Source: Corallium rubrum (taxonomy: Eukaryota > Cnidaria > Anthozoa > Scleralcyonacea > Coralliidae). Taken from it: a DNA stretch of 64,000 bases. Below, one piece after another: positions 22,523-34,837 of this stretch. The position numbers and the translations under genes are program-made. The number at the start of each line of letters is the position of its first letter. The stretch's first letter is position 1. The notes beneath the pieces are model-generated. The model was not told the DNA's origin. It worked only from the letters and a program-made list of their open reading frames with translations, and made no database searches. The stretch spans positions 65,917,904 through 65,981,903 of the forward strand of contig OZ035997.1 in the NCBI GenBank assembly GCA_964035015.1, written 5' to 3'.

Positions 22523-23345
22523 AATATTTTGATTTTATTAATTGTTATATTCTGTCTCTCAATATGAAAACATAAATATCATTAAACCGGAAATATCAGA
22601 CGTTCTCCCACATGTCATTATCACCTTCGTTACCATCACGTATTGCCATTGGCTAATAACTGAAACTTGTCGGGATGTGTATAATGTCTCTCTGCCCTTT
22701 TTCTCTTATCAGCCTCTTCTAATTCTGAACATTTTGACTATCTTCTTTTACTAGCATGGGAAAAATATAATAAAGCATTATTATTTTTTGTCTTTTTCAT
22801 TTTCCCAGAATTTGCAAGTTTAACTAAAAATTCGAGGAAAAGTCCCTACCTTAGCTCGGGAAATTCCCCACCACATCATATATATATTGGTAATATTTCA
22901 TAATTAATTCCAATAACATGCAGCTATTGGTCAATTTTTGTTACGTATACCCAACACGCGATACAATAGCTTATCAGTTTCTTCTGCTCGTCAAGGACGC
23001 AGGGTTCTGTAGTTGAGCATTTGGATGGTAATTATTGATATATACCTACTGAAGTTTCTTCGCAGACTCTGGTGAGCTGAACTTAACACAATTCATTGGA
23101 AGAGCATTACATTTTGACAATTTGTCCACTCATGACGGAACATCTTCTGTGAGATCTGTGTTTCCCCGAATGTAAGTATAATATCGAGACATTAGTCTTT
23201 CATGCATGGCTTTCCCAGACGTCTTCCGATCCCTTGACGCGTAAAATCGTCTGGCGTTAGTCAGAGTAAAAAGATCAATTTGTCCCACAACAACAAAGCG
23301 AATGAAAAGGTTAATGTATTTGAATGTTGTTATTTATATGTAAGA
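22523..23345. other. Spacer at the unit 1 / unit 2 boundary; no gene seen
   Basis: This AT-rich sequence is not repeated elsewhere in the window that I can detect. The junction with block A' is near 23350. It is the place to look for the duplication breakpoint. Confidence 0.5.
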
Positions 23346-23436
23346 TTAGTTCTAAGTATGAAAGGAATGGACAGTTCTGGCGTTGCTGCTTTTGACCACT
23401 GAACTGAAAATTGTTGCGTCTGTACTCTGTATGGTA

Positions 23437-23749
23437 AAGCAAAGCAAAGCAAAGCAAGGCAGAGCAGGCAAAGCACCGCACAGCAAAGTAAAGCAAAGCG
23501 AAGCAAGGCACAGCGAAAGGAAGCAAAGCACAGCAAAGGAAAGTAAGGCACAGCGAAACAAAGCATAGCACAGCAGACGAAACAAAGCATAGCACAGCAC
23601 AGCACAACACAGTAAAGCAAAGCACAGCAAAGTAAAGCACAGCAAAGCGAAGAGAAGCAAAGTAAAGAAAGACACAGCAAAGAACAGAAAAGGAAAGTAA
23701 AGTAAAGTAAAGTAAAGTAAAGCAAAGCAAAGCAAAGCAAAGCAAACAA
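23437..23749. repeat. AGCAA/AGCAC microsatellite, unit 2 copy
   Basis: This is the counterpart of 66-585 with the same unit types, about 310 bp long. It has lost much of the pure 3' run. Reading frames through it are artefacts. Confidence 0.95.
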
Positions 23750-23970
23750 CTTCCCATATCTTCAAGCACGTTGTGACGCAGTTTTAATTAAACTAACGCA
23801 AACGAATTTGAAACTGATTGGTTTTGTTATTTACCATTCTGAATATGAATGAGCTCAAGTCAGTGTCGTATACGTATTGTTCTTTGTGTTTATGATTGAA
23901 CATTACATAGCGTACATTATAATCATCGCTTTGCAATGACGGTAAAGATGAAATAATGATATAAATATAA

Positions 23971-23971
<1 letters not shown>

Positions 23972-24045
<74 letters not shown>
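23972..24045. repeat. (TA)n microsatellite
   Basis: About 74 bp of alternating TA. Unit 1 has only about 20 bp at the same place (near 768-785). Confidence 0.95.
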
Positions 24046-24046
<1 letters not shown>

Positions 24047-24376
24047 CAGAAAATTAGAAAACTGGTCGTATTTGATTTCACGATAATATATTCTTGTAAT
24101 TTGTTACTAATTTGAAGGAGAAGGCGAAAATCCATCGTGCTGAAACGCAGCTACGCAGCTTTCGTTGTTGTTTTTTAACCAAATGTTCGAATTTGCCTCG
24201 TCAAGTACCTGCGACAAGTTACAGTTTGGTTTTTGAATATTTTATTATTCATGCTACTTTGTTCGGCCTGAATAATATTTTTAATGATAATTTTTGCCAA
24301 AAAAAGCTAGTACATAATTAAAATATAATTAAAAGTGGCGAGGAAGTCTAAAATAGAAACCGAAATACTTAGGCCA

Positions 24377-24739
24377 TAATCCGTTTTCAAACGAAAACGG
24401 AGAATTTTTGATACGGTTAGACCTTTCGTACACATTAATTCGGCGTCTTCGGTGATCGAAAAAGGAGCATTTCGAAAACGCTCTTCGGACCGGTGTTTTT
24501 CTGCACCAGTGTGGATGGCAAAAACGAAACTTTTGGAAACCTATGATGTACGTCATTATTGTGTTTTCTTGGTTTCAGTCACCTTTAGAACTATTCATTC
24601 ATACCCCTGTATAGATCTTTTTGGCTTTTTGATAAACGAGGAAAACGATTCGAAAACAATAGTGCATGTGAGCGGAAAACTTTTGATACGTTTTCGATAC
24701 GAAGTGTCCGAGTGTCCGTTTTCGTTTGAAAACGGATTA
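24377..24739. mobile_element. TIR element, unit 2 copy of 1137-1493
   Basis: It has the same CCGTTTTC...GAAAACGG ends and GAAAACG-rich interior as the unit 1 copy. The right arm carries a small internal duplication (GTGTCCGAGTGTCCG). It is non-coding. Confidence 0.65.
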
Positions 24740-26188
24740 GTGGGGACATGACCTTACATTTAACAATTAGACCACGAGCCCGAGTTTTCTATGAGCGAAT
24801 AGTCAACGAGGCGAACAAAAGTTAAATAAATTCCTGACCATAACATATTCTTTGAAGCTCGTTTAATATATAAACTGCCAACAGCAAACGTTCAACAGTC
24901 ATTTCGGACATTTCTTTAGTCCCGTACGGTAAGTGATGGAAAAGTAAAGTTTTCTTGTATAATTTAGCATGGGTTTTCATGTACATTACTGAAACAATAT
25001 ATTTCCATTCATTTGTTATGTAAAAGTGACAAAACGTTGAAAGAAGCATTCATTTTAACTTGTAGACGACCTGTTTAGCTACATGACGAAATCTTGTCAA
25101 TAACATGCAAGTGTAATTTTGAAATGTGTTTTGTTTGCAGTTATTTCGTTTTAAACGAATACAGATAAACAATTTAACAATCTTACCATTAATAATGTCC
25201 ATTATAACCATTTTGTAGCCGTTTTCGTTTTCTGTAGAACTTATATACTGCTTCGCTTAAATGTTCAATTTCTTCTTTCATTTGGCCACTCCGTTGTAAT
25301 TTCGGCGCCATGTTGCTTAACGGAACAACACTATGAATGTTGTCATTGGTTAATTTCGTTAAAAGAAGGCTTTTCATTGGCTTATCGCCAGAGCTTTCTA
25401 TAAGCGGATAGAAACTCCTGCGATCTAGCCAATGAAATTCAAGGATTTGTCATAGAAACTTTTAAATTTATACTAATAGAATTTAGACTACCTCTGAATT
25501 CCTCTACCGCTGTGTGTTTTTTCTGTTTTTGTATCAACCGCGAAGCAGTGGATACTATGCTATCGTGAGTGAGTAGAATGTCTTCGGAGCCAGTGAGAAT
25601 GCAGGGTGAAAAGACAACTGACTTACCGACTGTAAACTGATTGTACCTTCGGAGCGAATTAAAATCCAGCTTGAGGCGATAACTTACGACTGATAACCGA
25701 TTACTGCAGAATGTAAATCTCTTTAGTATAGACGAAGTGATTAAAAATTATTCTTTTCATGTTTTCCATAGAGTTATAGAAACACGACTTTTAATTGTTA
25801 TAATCCAGTGAAAATCAAAGTAGTGTGCTGCGTAGGCAGTGTTGAAACACAAATCGAAATATAGTAAGGTCTGAGAAGACAACTGACTTACCGACTGTAA
25901 ACTGATTATGCCTTCGGAGCGAATTAAAATCCAACGATAACTAACGACTGATACCCGATTAATGTAGAATGTAAATCTCCTTTCTAGAAGAAGCGACTAA
26001 AAATTTTGTATGGTCGATGAAATAAACGAACTTCCTCTGCTACAAATTATCGTGACAATCCGATTTTACTTTACTATATTTACTTCTTACAGTCCGATTT
26101 TACTGTACTAAATAAACTTACTTATTATACTTACAAAAATTATGTAAAAACGGGCGAAGTTAAGGGTTGTTGCGTTCATCTAGTTCTA

Positions 26189-26539
<351 letters not shown>

Positions 26540-26879
26540 TTATCTCAAGGACTGTAATTATTTTTGTCACCTTTGGCGCCACATAATCTCCTATATCATC
26601 GCCCCGATAATTAACATGATGGACAATTTTCTCATTAATAGTAATGAGGGACGTTTAGAATAATTGTTCCTCGTGAATACTGGATGAGGGACGTGTATAG
26701 AACTAAACGTCCCTCATCCAGTACCAGGGACGTTAAGCCCGACTTCCGATGGGAATACCCGCAATACCGCTATTCTACACTTACACTTCCGATTCGTTGT
26801 CATATTCGAAATCCGATAAGCATGCTAATTCGAATGCGAATACCATTGTCCTCGTATTTATTTCGTTATACCTTTCTCC

Positions 26880-27030
26880 TGACGCCGAAAGTGCAATGCC
26901 AATTCCTAACGTATTTCAACCATCCAAAAGTAGCGGCCCCCCGAAAGTAGCCACCCACGAAAGTAGCGGCCCCCAAGGGCTGCTAAACCCGAAAGTAACC
27001 AGGGCCGTTACTTTCGGATTCTGGGTAATA
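26880..27030. repeat. Cluster of CCGAAAGTAGCGGCCCC words
   Basis: At least four copies of a GAAAGTARC(GG)CC word occur within 130 bp. The last (GGGCCGTTACTTTCGG) is inverted. The same word occurs more loosely at 3299-3410 in unit 1. Its function is unknown. Confidence 0.5.
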
Positions 27031-27080
27031 TAAACCTCGAAGACGACGTTCTTCTGGAAGCATATGATGACAACATTATA

Positions 27081-27101
27081 GATGGATGGATGGATGGATG
27101 G

Positions 27102-27137
<36 letters not shown>

Positions 27138-27239
27138 ATGGATGGATGGATGGATGGATGGATGGATGGATGGATGGATGGATGGATGGATGGATGGATG
27201 GATGGATGGATGGATGGATGGATGGATGGATGGATGGAT
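27081..27239. repeat. (GGAT)n microsatellite
   Basis: About 160 bp of GGAT units. It abuts the 3' end of a minus-strand LINE (its TCCA-rich tail on that strand). It is best explained as expansion of the simple-repeat tail that CR1/L2-type LINEs carry. Confidence 0.9.
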
Positions 27240-27397
27240 TTGATTTTTGATTTGATTTGAGATCTTTATTTAAACACGGTTGTTTTATCAAGTAATAACA
27301 CAATAGTATAAATACAATAAATATTATATACTTGCTCTTCCTAAAAGCCGTGTGCTAATTAGAATATATATACAAATACTTATAAATAAAGAACATT

Positions 27398-28004
27398 TCA
27401 GTTGGCACAGATAATATGGTCAGTTGATTGAAATCTTTTTATAAAGCTTTTTAATGATGGTGCCTTTTTTACTTGATCGGGTAAAGAGTTCCATAATTTA
27501 ATACCGGTAAAGGCAAAACTTGAATTATAGTAATCTGTTCTATTACTTGGGAGTTCAAGGTTTAATTTAGACCTTCTAAGCTTATAAGTAATATTGGGCA
27601 TTTCACTCGATTACATAGCGTGTACTAAGGATTTAGGGTATATGTAAAGATTTCCCGTAAGTATGATGGAGCAATACCATTTACTATTTTATACATCAGA
27701 ATTGCCTTTTGTTTCTCTCGCATCTCTTTTATATTCATCCATCCTAGCTCTTTTAGAATTTGCGCGGATGGTGTTGATATTGGAGCTCCCGTAATAATGC
27801 GGGCTGCTCTGTTTTGAAGGGGTTTTTTTCTAGTGTAACACCAATGCTATCCCAAACAATAGAGCAATATATGAAATATGGTTCTATAATCGCTCTGTAT
27901 AGAGACATTAGGTTTTCTTGATTAAAAATATTTTTGACCCGTCTCAGGGCTGCAAGATTACGGGAAACTTTTACACGAATAGCATATATATATGAGTATC
28001 CCAC
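27398..28004 (-). pseudogene. LINE-B C-terminal region
   Basis: Pieces in two frames (27753-28004 and 27398-27601) match the post-RT region: a segment with LYRAIIEPYFIYCSIVWDS and the terminal FAFTGIKLWNSLP motif characteristic of CR1/Jockey C-termini. Frameshifts lie between them. Confidence 0.75.
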
Positions 28005-28704
28005 GTTAAATTTTCATCTACCTCAACTCCCAAGCATTTAACTGAAGGAACTTGACTTAGTGAAATACCATTTACTGGCAACATAATAGAGGCCTCAAAG
28101 GTCGCCAATCTTTGTCTAGAACCAATTAACATAAATTCAGTTTTGAGGACATTCAATGTTAATTTATTGGCACAAAGCCATTCAAATATATTTTCCAGGT
28201 CAGAAGTCATTTCCTTTTGAATCGTTTCTAAATTGCAACCAGTAAAGGTCATATTAGTATCGTCAGCAAATAGTCTACCAACACTATTCTCCAAGCATTT
28301 CGGTAAGTCATTTATATATATAGTAAAAACAGGATTGGCCCCAGAATAGAACCCTGGGGAACGCCGCATGTAATGAATTCTTCCTTGGAGTAAACGCCAT
28401 TAACATAACAAACTTGTGTCCTATTTGACAAGTAGGACTTAAACCATTCAAGACTTCCTTCATTTAATCCATAACAAGCCAATTTCATCAGTAAAATTTC
28501 ATGGTCGATAGTATCGAAAGCTTTATTTAAGTCTAAAAATATTACACCGTTGACCATTCCCTTGTCAATATTAAAACACCATTGGTTTGTCATGTCAAGT
28601 AGCGCTGTCAAGGTTGAATGAACTGCACGGAAACCGGACTGCCTAGAGTTAATGATCTCATATTTAGACAAATAATCATAGACTTGGTTATAGATCGTTT
28701 TCAT
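27971..28704 (-). pseudogene. LINE-B reverse transcriptase palm fragment
   Basis: Two overlapping frames share the RT core. One carries QSGFRAVHST, DLNKAFDTIDH and GVPQGSILGP (28312-28704). The next carries INDLP and the catalytic FADD motif (27971-28369). A frameshift near 28330 separates them, so no full-length RT is encoded. Motif spacing fits the non-LTR RT of CR1/Jockey elements. Confidence 0.85.
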
Positions 28705-28856
28705 CTGACGTCACGGCGGCCATATTGGTGTACCAAAACAATGAAATGGCGGCCATATTGGTGTACGGTATGGGAATTAGCTCTTTCTTATTCAAATATT
28801 TCGTATTGTTTCATCACCCCAATGGGGCAACCGATCACGTGAGTGAAAACGATCTA
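28691..28856. mobile_element. 166-bp MITE with TA target duplication inside LINE-B
   Basis: TA at 28689-28690 and 28857-28858 flank ends TAGATCGTTTTCA and TGAAAACGATCTA. The element interrupts the LINE-B reverse transcriptase frame. The interior repeats GGCGGCCATATTGGTGTAC directly (about 28717 and 28748). TA duplication suggests Tc1/mariner mobilisation. It is non-coding. Confidence 0.75.
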
Positions 28857-28993
28857 TACATTAGTCTCTCGGACAAACGTGCAATAGTGGATAATACGGA
28901 AATTGGCCTATAATTATTTGCATCATCTCTCTCCCCCGATTTATGCAATGGAAACACCTTTGCGATTTTCCAATTATTTGGAAAAATCTTTGT

Positions 28994-29797
28994 CTAAATT
29001 GAAAGGTTGAAAAGCTCAGTAAGTGATTTGTAAATATAAGGAGCAGCTATTTTCAATAATTTGTTTGAAATTTTGTCAAAACCTGAAGCTTTAGGTAAGT
29101 TTAACTTATTTATCAATTTTAATACTTTTTGAGGATCAACATTTTGAAACTCAAATGTCGACTTAACATTTTTCATATAATCGCGAGGTATCTTTCCATC
29201 ATTTAAAGAGGGAACTTCAGATGCTAGATTAGGGCCAATTTTGACAAAGTGCTTATTGAGATAGTCACCTATATCAGATGGTTTAGTTAAATCTTGATCT
29301 GAATCAGATGACACTTTATTTATCTCAATATTTTCAAATTTTTTGCCCATTGCATTGTTCAAAATTTTCCATGTTTCCTTAGCGTTGTTGGAATTTTTGT
29401 TTATTTCATTACAGAAATATTCCTTTTTAACCTTCTTGATTTTATTGTTTACTAAATTACTTTGTTTCCTGTAGGCAAGCCAAGTTTCGGAATTATCAGA
29501 TAAAATGGCTTTTTTCTTAAGCCTATCTTTATCAAACATTAACTTCTTTACTTCGGAATTGAGCCAGGGGCAAGGTCTATTTCGAACTCTGAAGCTACGT
29601 CGAGGTGCATGTTTGTCAACCACACCAAGGAAAACAGACGTCCATGCTTCACATGCGTCATTGACGTCTGCAAACGTATTTATTGAAGGCCAACAAACAC
29701 GTTTTAAATTTAACTTAAAATTCGTTTCATCAAAGTTCTTAAAATTTCGACATTCAGTGTAGTGTGGTTGACACTTAGGTAAGCCAAAGTAAGACAT
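28994..29797 (-). pseudogene. LINE-B ORF2 fragment, endonuclease-RT linker region
   Basis: This 267-residue open stretch includes KHAPRRSFRVRNRPCPWLN and a basic KIKKVKKEYFCNEI region. Both are typical of the segment between the apurinic endonuclease and the reverse transcriptase in CR1/Jockey ORF2. It ends near FDKISNKLLKIAAP, the beginning of the RT fingers. The next RT motif (NYRPISVLSTIAR) continues in another frame at about 28860-28990. It is a relic of a larger polyprotein, not a host gene. Confidence 0.8.
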
Positions 29798-30280
29798 CTA
29801 TTTACTAACTTTAAAATGTGCCTATTACGTCTATTTTCCAAGCTGTCCCATTTGAGGCTTTCAAGGGCGACATCGCTACTAGAGGTCTTCAGAACAATTC
29901 TGGCGTCACGTCTCTGAAGGCGTTCCAAGGCATTATTGTCATTTCTGTTACAGCAGGCCCAGGTACAATCACAGTAGTCAAATATCAGTAATATAAACGA
30001 TTTAAATATCTTGTTTGCTGAGTACGTTGTCAACTCCTTTCTTAGCCTACCAAGTAGTCCAATTCTCCTGCTAGCCTTGGACACGATATAGGTTACTTGA
30101 GATTTCCATGATAGCTTATCGTCCATAACAACACCTAAGTACTTATACTCCTTCACACGCTTTATTTGGTTTTGACCAATAGTTATAGTGAAATTTTCCA
30201 CTTTAGCTAAGTTACCACTTGTTCCAAACAGCACCACTTCAGTCTTTTTAACATTCAGGAATAAAAGATTGTTCTGTAAC
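29798..30280 (-). mobile_element. LINE-A, 3' part (C-terminal domain)
   Basis: The minus-strand frame (29710-30237, of which the part above 29798 belongs to LINE-A) encodes KEYKYLGVVMDDKLSW and ALERLQRRDARIVL motifs of the region after the RT. The frame runs by chance into LINE-B at its end. LINE-A is split by the LTR element: its upstream RT part is at 36305-36755. Confidence 0.8.
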
Positions 30281-30420
30281 TGTCAACATATTACGACATT
30301 CCCCGATCACCTCCTGAGGGATGGTGAGTAAGATGCAGAAGGACAACACGAGGGGGAATAAAGTGGTTATGAACCAACTATGAACAAGAGTTGAGGCTAC
30401 TTTTATTTACACGCATAACA
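30281..30420 (+). repeat. 5' LTR
   Basis: 140 bp, starting TGTCAACATATTACG and ending CGCATAACA. It differs from the 3' LTR at three positions by hand alignment. It is very short for a Gypsy LTR. Confidence 0.9.
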
Positions 30421-30440
30421 TGGTGTAAGGAGTGGGGTAG
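30421..30440 (+). promoter_or_regulatory. Primer-binding site
   Basis: TGGTGTAAGGAGTGGGGTAG starts directly after the 5' LTR. It begins with TGG, as expected for pairing with the CCA end of a tRNA primer. The tRNA is not assigned with certainty. Confidence 0.6.
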
Positions 30441-30644
30441 GACGCCCAGACAACCAAGAAGACCACAGAATCATTCTCCGAGCCCAAACTCGAGACCACA
30501 GCCAATACAACATCAAAACTGTAAGCATATTTACGAAGCTAAATTACTATCATTTCTCCGCCGCCATTTCTTTTCTGTTAGCCCAGATCATTCGCTTTTG
30601 TTTTGTTTTCTATTGGCAATACTATATCCAAACTGATCCAAACC

Positions 30645-32148
30645 ATGCCTAAAAACGAAAAGCCAATATTGGACGTGCAAGCAGTTCGAGCGAACGGAGA
30701 TCACTTTAGACACTGGGAAACCAGATTTCATGACTATTGTCTGCTCGAAGGATACAGAGATCCAACAAAGAACAGAACCACCGAAACAAATGCGCATTAT
30801 ATCGCCGCTAAAAGACCGTTCGAAGTAGCTGTACTCCGAACGGCGATACCGAGCTCGGAATGGAACACACTCGACGATGTCATCGCCCAAAAAATCCCAG
30901 AAGAAGACCAAAGTAAACCATGGATTTGGCTTAAAAAATCAAGGAACACTACGTCGGAGCGAGCACTTTGATGCAGGACCCCGCTATCACTTCTGGGTAA
31001 AGTTGTCCCAACCAGCAACAGCCCCAATAACAGCTTGGGAAACTATGGTTCGCACTGCCGCAGGACGCTGTTCTTTTGGTGCTCAAGCCGATGAATTTAT
31101 GCGTGATAAATTTCTATTCAGTCTCAACGAATCTTTCAGCCATTTCCGTGAGGACATCTTCTATCGTGATGGCCAAAGAAAGCCAGAGGACCCACAGTTT
31201 ACTCTTGCCTTTGTGGTCAGCCAGGCCTTATCGTATGAGGCTGCTCAGAGCACAAACAGATTACTACAAAATCCTACTACTGAGGAACAAATTCACTATA
31301 CCACAACTCGCAGTTCCAACAGAGGTCCATTCGCACCAAAGCTTTCATCTAAGACAACCAATCCAGGTATACCCAGAAAGTCATGTTGGTATTGTGGTAA
31401 CAAAGTAAATCACCCACGTGAATCATGTCCAGCTTATGGACAAACCTGCAACTATTGTCGAAAGACTGGCCATTTTGCAAAAGTATGCATGCAAGTCACA
31501 AAAGACAAAGCTACTCGACCCAGTCTCCCCAAGGTCACTCCACTAAAACAAGAAAAAGTCAGAAGGATCAACAATGAAGAATCACAACCTTGGCCCCTCT
31601 ATGGAGAAGCTGTTCAACATGAACATTGTTTCACCTTTTCACACCAAGAGCAGCCAGACACCTCGGAGATGAGCCATTCACATCCTAACTCAAAAGGATA
31701 CTTTGTAACGCTTCAACCATATGCTGGACCACCCATCCACCCAATCGGCCAAGTTACACTCAAGGCTAGTAGAGGACCGCATACTGATACTCTCACCTTT
31801 CAAGTCATAGATACGAGCCAACCAGCACTTCTCAGCGTCAGTGCCAGCAAACAGTTGGGCGCACTATCACTTCATGCTGATTTCGTTCACAAATGCTCTT
31901 CTATTGGCTCATCGATCACACAAGACACCATAGACTCAGCAATAGGACCACCTCCACCCACACCCGACACTTCCAACAGATCGTGGCCACCTCTTGGATC
32001 ACTTACAATGGACTTCATCACTCAACAATGTCCATCATTGTTCACAGGAACTGGATACCTTGGTCCGCCTGTAGACTTTGATCTTGATCCGAATGTCCAG
32101 CCTACCCAGGCACCCACCCACCGCCAGCCAGTCTCCAAGCTAGAATAG
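30645..32148 (+). pseudogene. gag and protease remnant of the LTR element
   Basis: The reading starts at an ATG at 30645, shifts frame near 30935 and again near 30985, then runs to a TAG at 32146. The C-terminal part of gag has two zinc knuckles (CWYCGNKVNHPRESC and CNYCRKTGHFAKVC). Downstream sequence resembles the flank of a retropepsin (QPALLSVSASKQLGAL), but the catalytic DTG/DSG triplet is not recognisable. The protease core is therefore deleted or lost. Confidence 0.8.
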
Positions 32149-32914
32149 ATCAAAGCAGCACTGGATGCCTATGAAACCTCTGGTCAACTCATTCGGGTTT
32201 CCCAACCAACAGCGTGGATATCCAACATGGTTGTACGAGACCTCCAACTCCAACCAAACCCGGGAAACTGCGAGTATGCTTAGACCCATCCCAAACCCTA
32301 AACAAGGCCATACGTCGACCGAAATACACCATCCCTACACTGGAAGAGAACTTGCACAAGTTACACAACATGAAACACATGACAGTCATCGACATGAAAG
32401 AGGCATTCCAGAACATTCCATTAACTTTGCGCTCTTCTTTGATGACAACCATGTCCACACCTTGGGTCGGTACAGGTGGACCCGGCTTCCTTTTGAGATA
32501 TCGTCTGCTTCAGAAGAATGGCAACGCAGAATTCACATGGTTCTTGAAGGCCTTAAGGTCATTAGCATTGCTGACGACATCCTCGTTCCAGGTTGTGGCA
32601 AAACAGAGAAGGAGGCGCAGATCGATTACGACTGAAATTTAATTGCAGTGCTCGAAAGCCTGGAGAAAAACCACGTCAAGATTAACCTCACCAAGATGAA
32701 ATTTTTGACACGAAGGGCAACCTTCATGGGCCATTTAATCACTCCAGATGGCCTTTAGCCTGATCCGACAACAGTTCAAGCTGTTTCGCACTTACCAACA
32801 CCTCAAGATAAGCAGGGAGTCCGCCGTTTCCTCGGAGCCGTCAACTACCTGAGCAAATTTTGCCCCCAGTTAAGCAGCGTTACACAGCCTTTACGCAACC
32901 TCACGAAAGGTGAT
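32149..32914 (+). pseudogene. Reverse transcriptase remnant of the LTR element
   Basis: RT motifs are scattered over frames: LRVCLDPSQTLNKAIRRP and TVIDMKEAFQNIPL in one (32214-32642), RLPFEISSASEEWQRR and the catalytic IADDILV in another (32165-32635). A further in-frame TAG lies near 32756, in place of the usual Lys of the GLKPD motif. It is not translatable as one protein. Confidence 0.85.
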
Positions 32915-33713
32915 GTGCCATTCCTGTGGTCGACCCAACACCAGAAAGCGTTCGACGAAACCAAGACTCTGGCTACTTCAGCACCTTGTCTTAAATACTA
33001 CGATGTGAATGCGCCAGTGATACTCCAAGTAGATGCTTCCGACTATGGCTTAGGAGCAGCCCTTCTTCAACCTTCTCAACAAAACAGCGACGGTAGCTTT
33101 GACGAGACATCTCTCCAGCCTGTCGCCTACAGCTCCAAAAGCTTGACCGCCACCGAACGATACGCGCAAATAGAAAAAGAGTGCCTCGCTATCGTTGAAG
33201 CTTTTAACAAGTTTGACCAGTGGCTTCTCGGTAAAGCTAACATCATAGTGCATACTGATCACCAACCTCTTCAGTCCATATTTCAAAAAGATCTGGCTGC
33301 AACCCCGAAACGACTACAGAAAATGATGCTCTTCTTGCAGCGTTACAACTTTACTGTCTTATACAGAAAGGGTTCCTCACTCTACCTGGCAGATACCCTC
33401 TCTAGAGCTCCTTGCAAAGAAATCGATTCTACTTTGGAAAATTTCGACACCTTTAAAGTTTTCCGAACACACCTTGCCCAGCTTGATGCAGTCTCTACTG
33501 CTCTTACTGACACTACTCGCGAGCAATTACGTGCAGCAACCGCAGCGTGCGCAGACATACAGCTTCTTGCACATCACATCATCCATGGTTGGCCTCCAAC
33601 GAAGCATCACTTGCCCAAACAACTCCAACTTTTCTGGAATTTCAGAGATGAGCTCAGCATAGGCGATGGTTTAATTCTCAAATCAGCTCGCGCCATCGTA
33701 CCGTCTTCTCATA
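32915..33713 (+). pseudogene. RNase H domain remnant
   Basis: This open stretch has LQVDASDYGLGAAL, QPVAYSSKSL, ERYAQIEKECLAIV and HTDHQPLQSIF, the standard Ty3/Gypsy RNase H motifs with Asp/Glu/Asp in place. ADTLSRAP then leads into the connection to integrase. The frame is cut by the MITE at 33714. Confidence 0.85.
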
Positions 33714-34836
33714 GCCAGAAATTCAAGACATTTGCAATGAGCATGTACGAACTTTAAAAAACAAAATGGCCGAAACGCTACAAAGGAATAGTATAGAGGG
33801 CGTCATTTTTTGTAAATTTAAGCCAGTTCAATCGCTGTTACAAATTTGCCTCACTAATTTTGAACATAACAAAACATTTGTAGTCAAATAAGATAAATAT
33901 CATGTCATATTATTACCTCCTAGTACGTCCATTTCTTTATCCGTATTGCACAGATCTTGCTCCTATGAATTGTATACAATGTGCCCAATTTCCGCGAAAA
34001 CGGCCAGTTTGGTTCTAAATTTTACGACCCGTTTCATTTCTTGTCAAATTTGCCTCACTTCCCTCGTCAACTTCACATCATCAAGTATTCCTTCTGTTAT
34101 TTTCGAAGTGATCTGATGTATTTTAGATCGTCCATTTTTGCCGAGAAATGCAGTAAAGATTGAACGTGAATTGTCCACAAACGATAATTTTCATGTTAGC
34201 GAAGACGCGATAAACATGTGAAAACAACATCTGTCCATTTTAAAAAGCCGGCCATATTTGATCAAAACGAAGCCCAGAATCAGGGATTTCTATGAGCAAT
34301 GATGGTTAGTATGGGTGAATACGCTGTTGCCTCGTTTTACCCCTTGTGATGCCGTATACCCTATGCTTTCTCCGCGCCAAATGAGTGATATGGCAAATAT
34401 TGAAAGAATATGACAATTAAGATGTTAAAAAAATAATTGTTCCTCTTGCAGATATATATTCTTAAAAGACATTCAGTGATTCACAGAATCACTGTATAAT
34501 TTAAATAATTCACACATCACATGTTGGGTAAAATTCGTCAAAGTTTACTTACATGGTGTCGTTTTCTTCGCCCAATGATTCGCTCAGCAGAATAGAATTT
34601 AGAATTTATCTCTTTGCTGTCGTGTTGTACAACACAGCAGAGGAAAACGAGTTTAATTGCGTGTAGTCGACACGGCTTCCCCTTGTGCTGGCGGCCATTT
34701 CGCCTCCTTCGCTATGAATTTTATGTGAAGTTCGAAGTAATCAAACGCTAAGCCGCTGGGAAAATCATGGCAGGCGCGTCCAATTTTCACACGCAAAACC
34801 GCTGTCTCCGACAGGCGCATGTCTTGAATTTCTGGC
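33714..34836. mobile_element. 1.1-kb TIR element inside the LTR retrotransposon
   Basis: GCCAGAAATTCAAGACAT at 33714-33731 is the exact reverse complement of 34819-34836. The element separates the RNase H and integrase frames. CAT occurs at both outer edges and may be the target duplication. I recognise no transposase. Confidence 0.8.
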
Positions 34837-34837
34837 C

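Larger units (their letters stand above)
27240..29797 (-). mobile_element. 5'-truncated CR1/Jockey-type LINE (LINE-B)
   Basis: On the minus strand this element contains, in order, the region after the endonuclease, the reverse transcriptase and a C-terminal domain. Its 3' end is at the GGAT tail. Frameshifts and a MITE insertion (28691-28856) break it. The 5' part, including the endonuclease catalytic core, is missing. It joins LINE-A near 29798. Confidence 0.85.
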
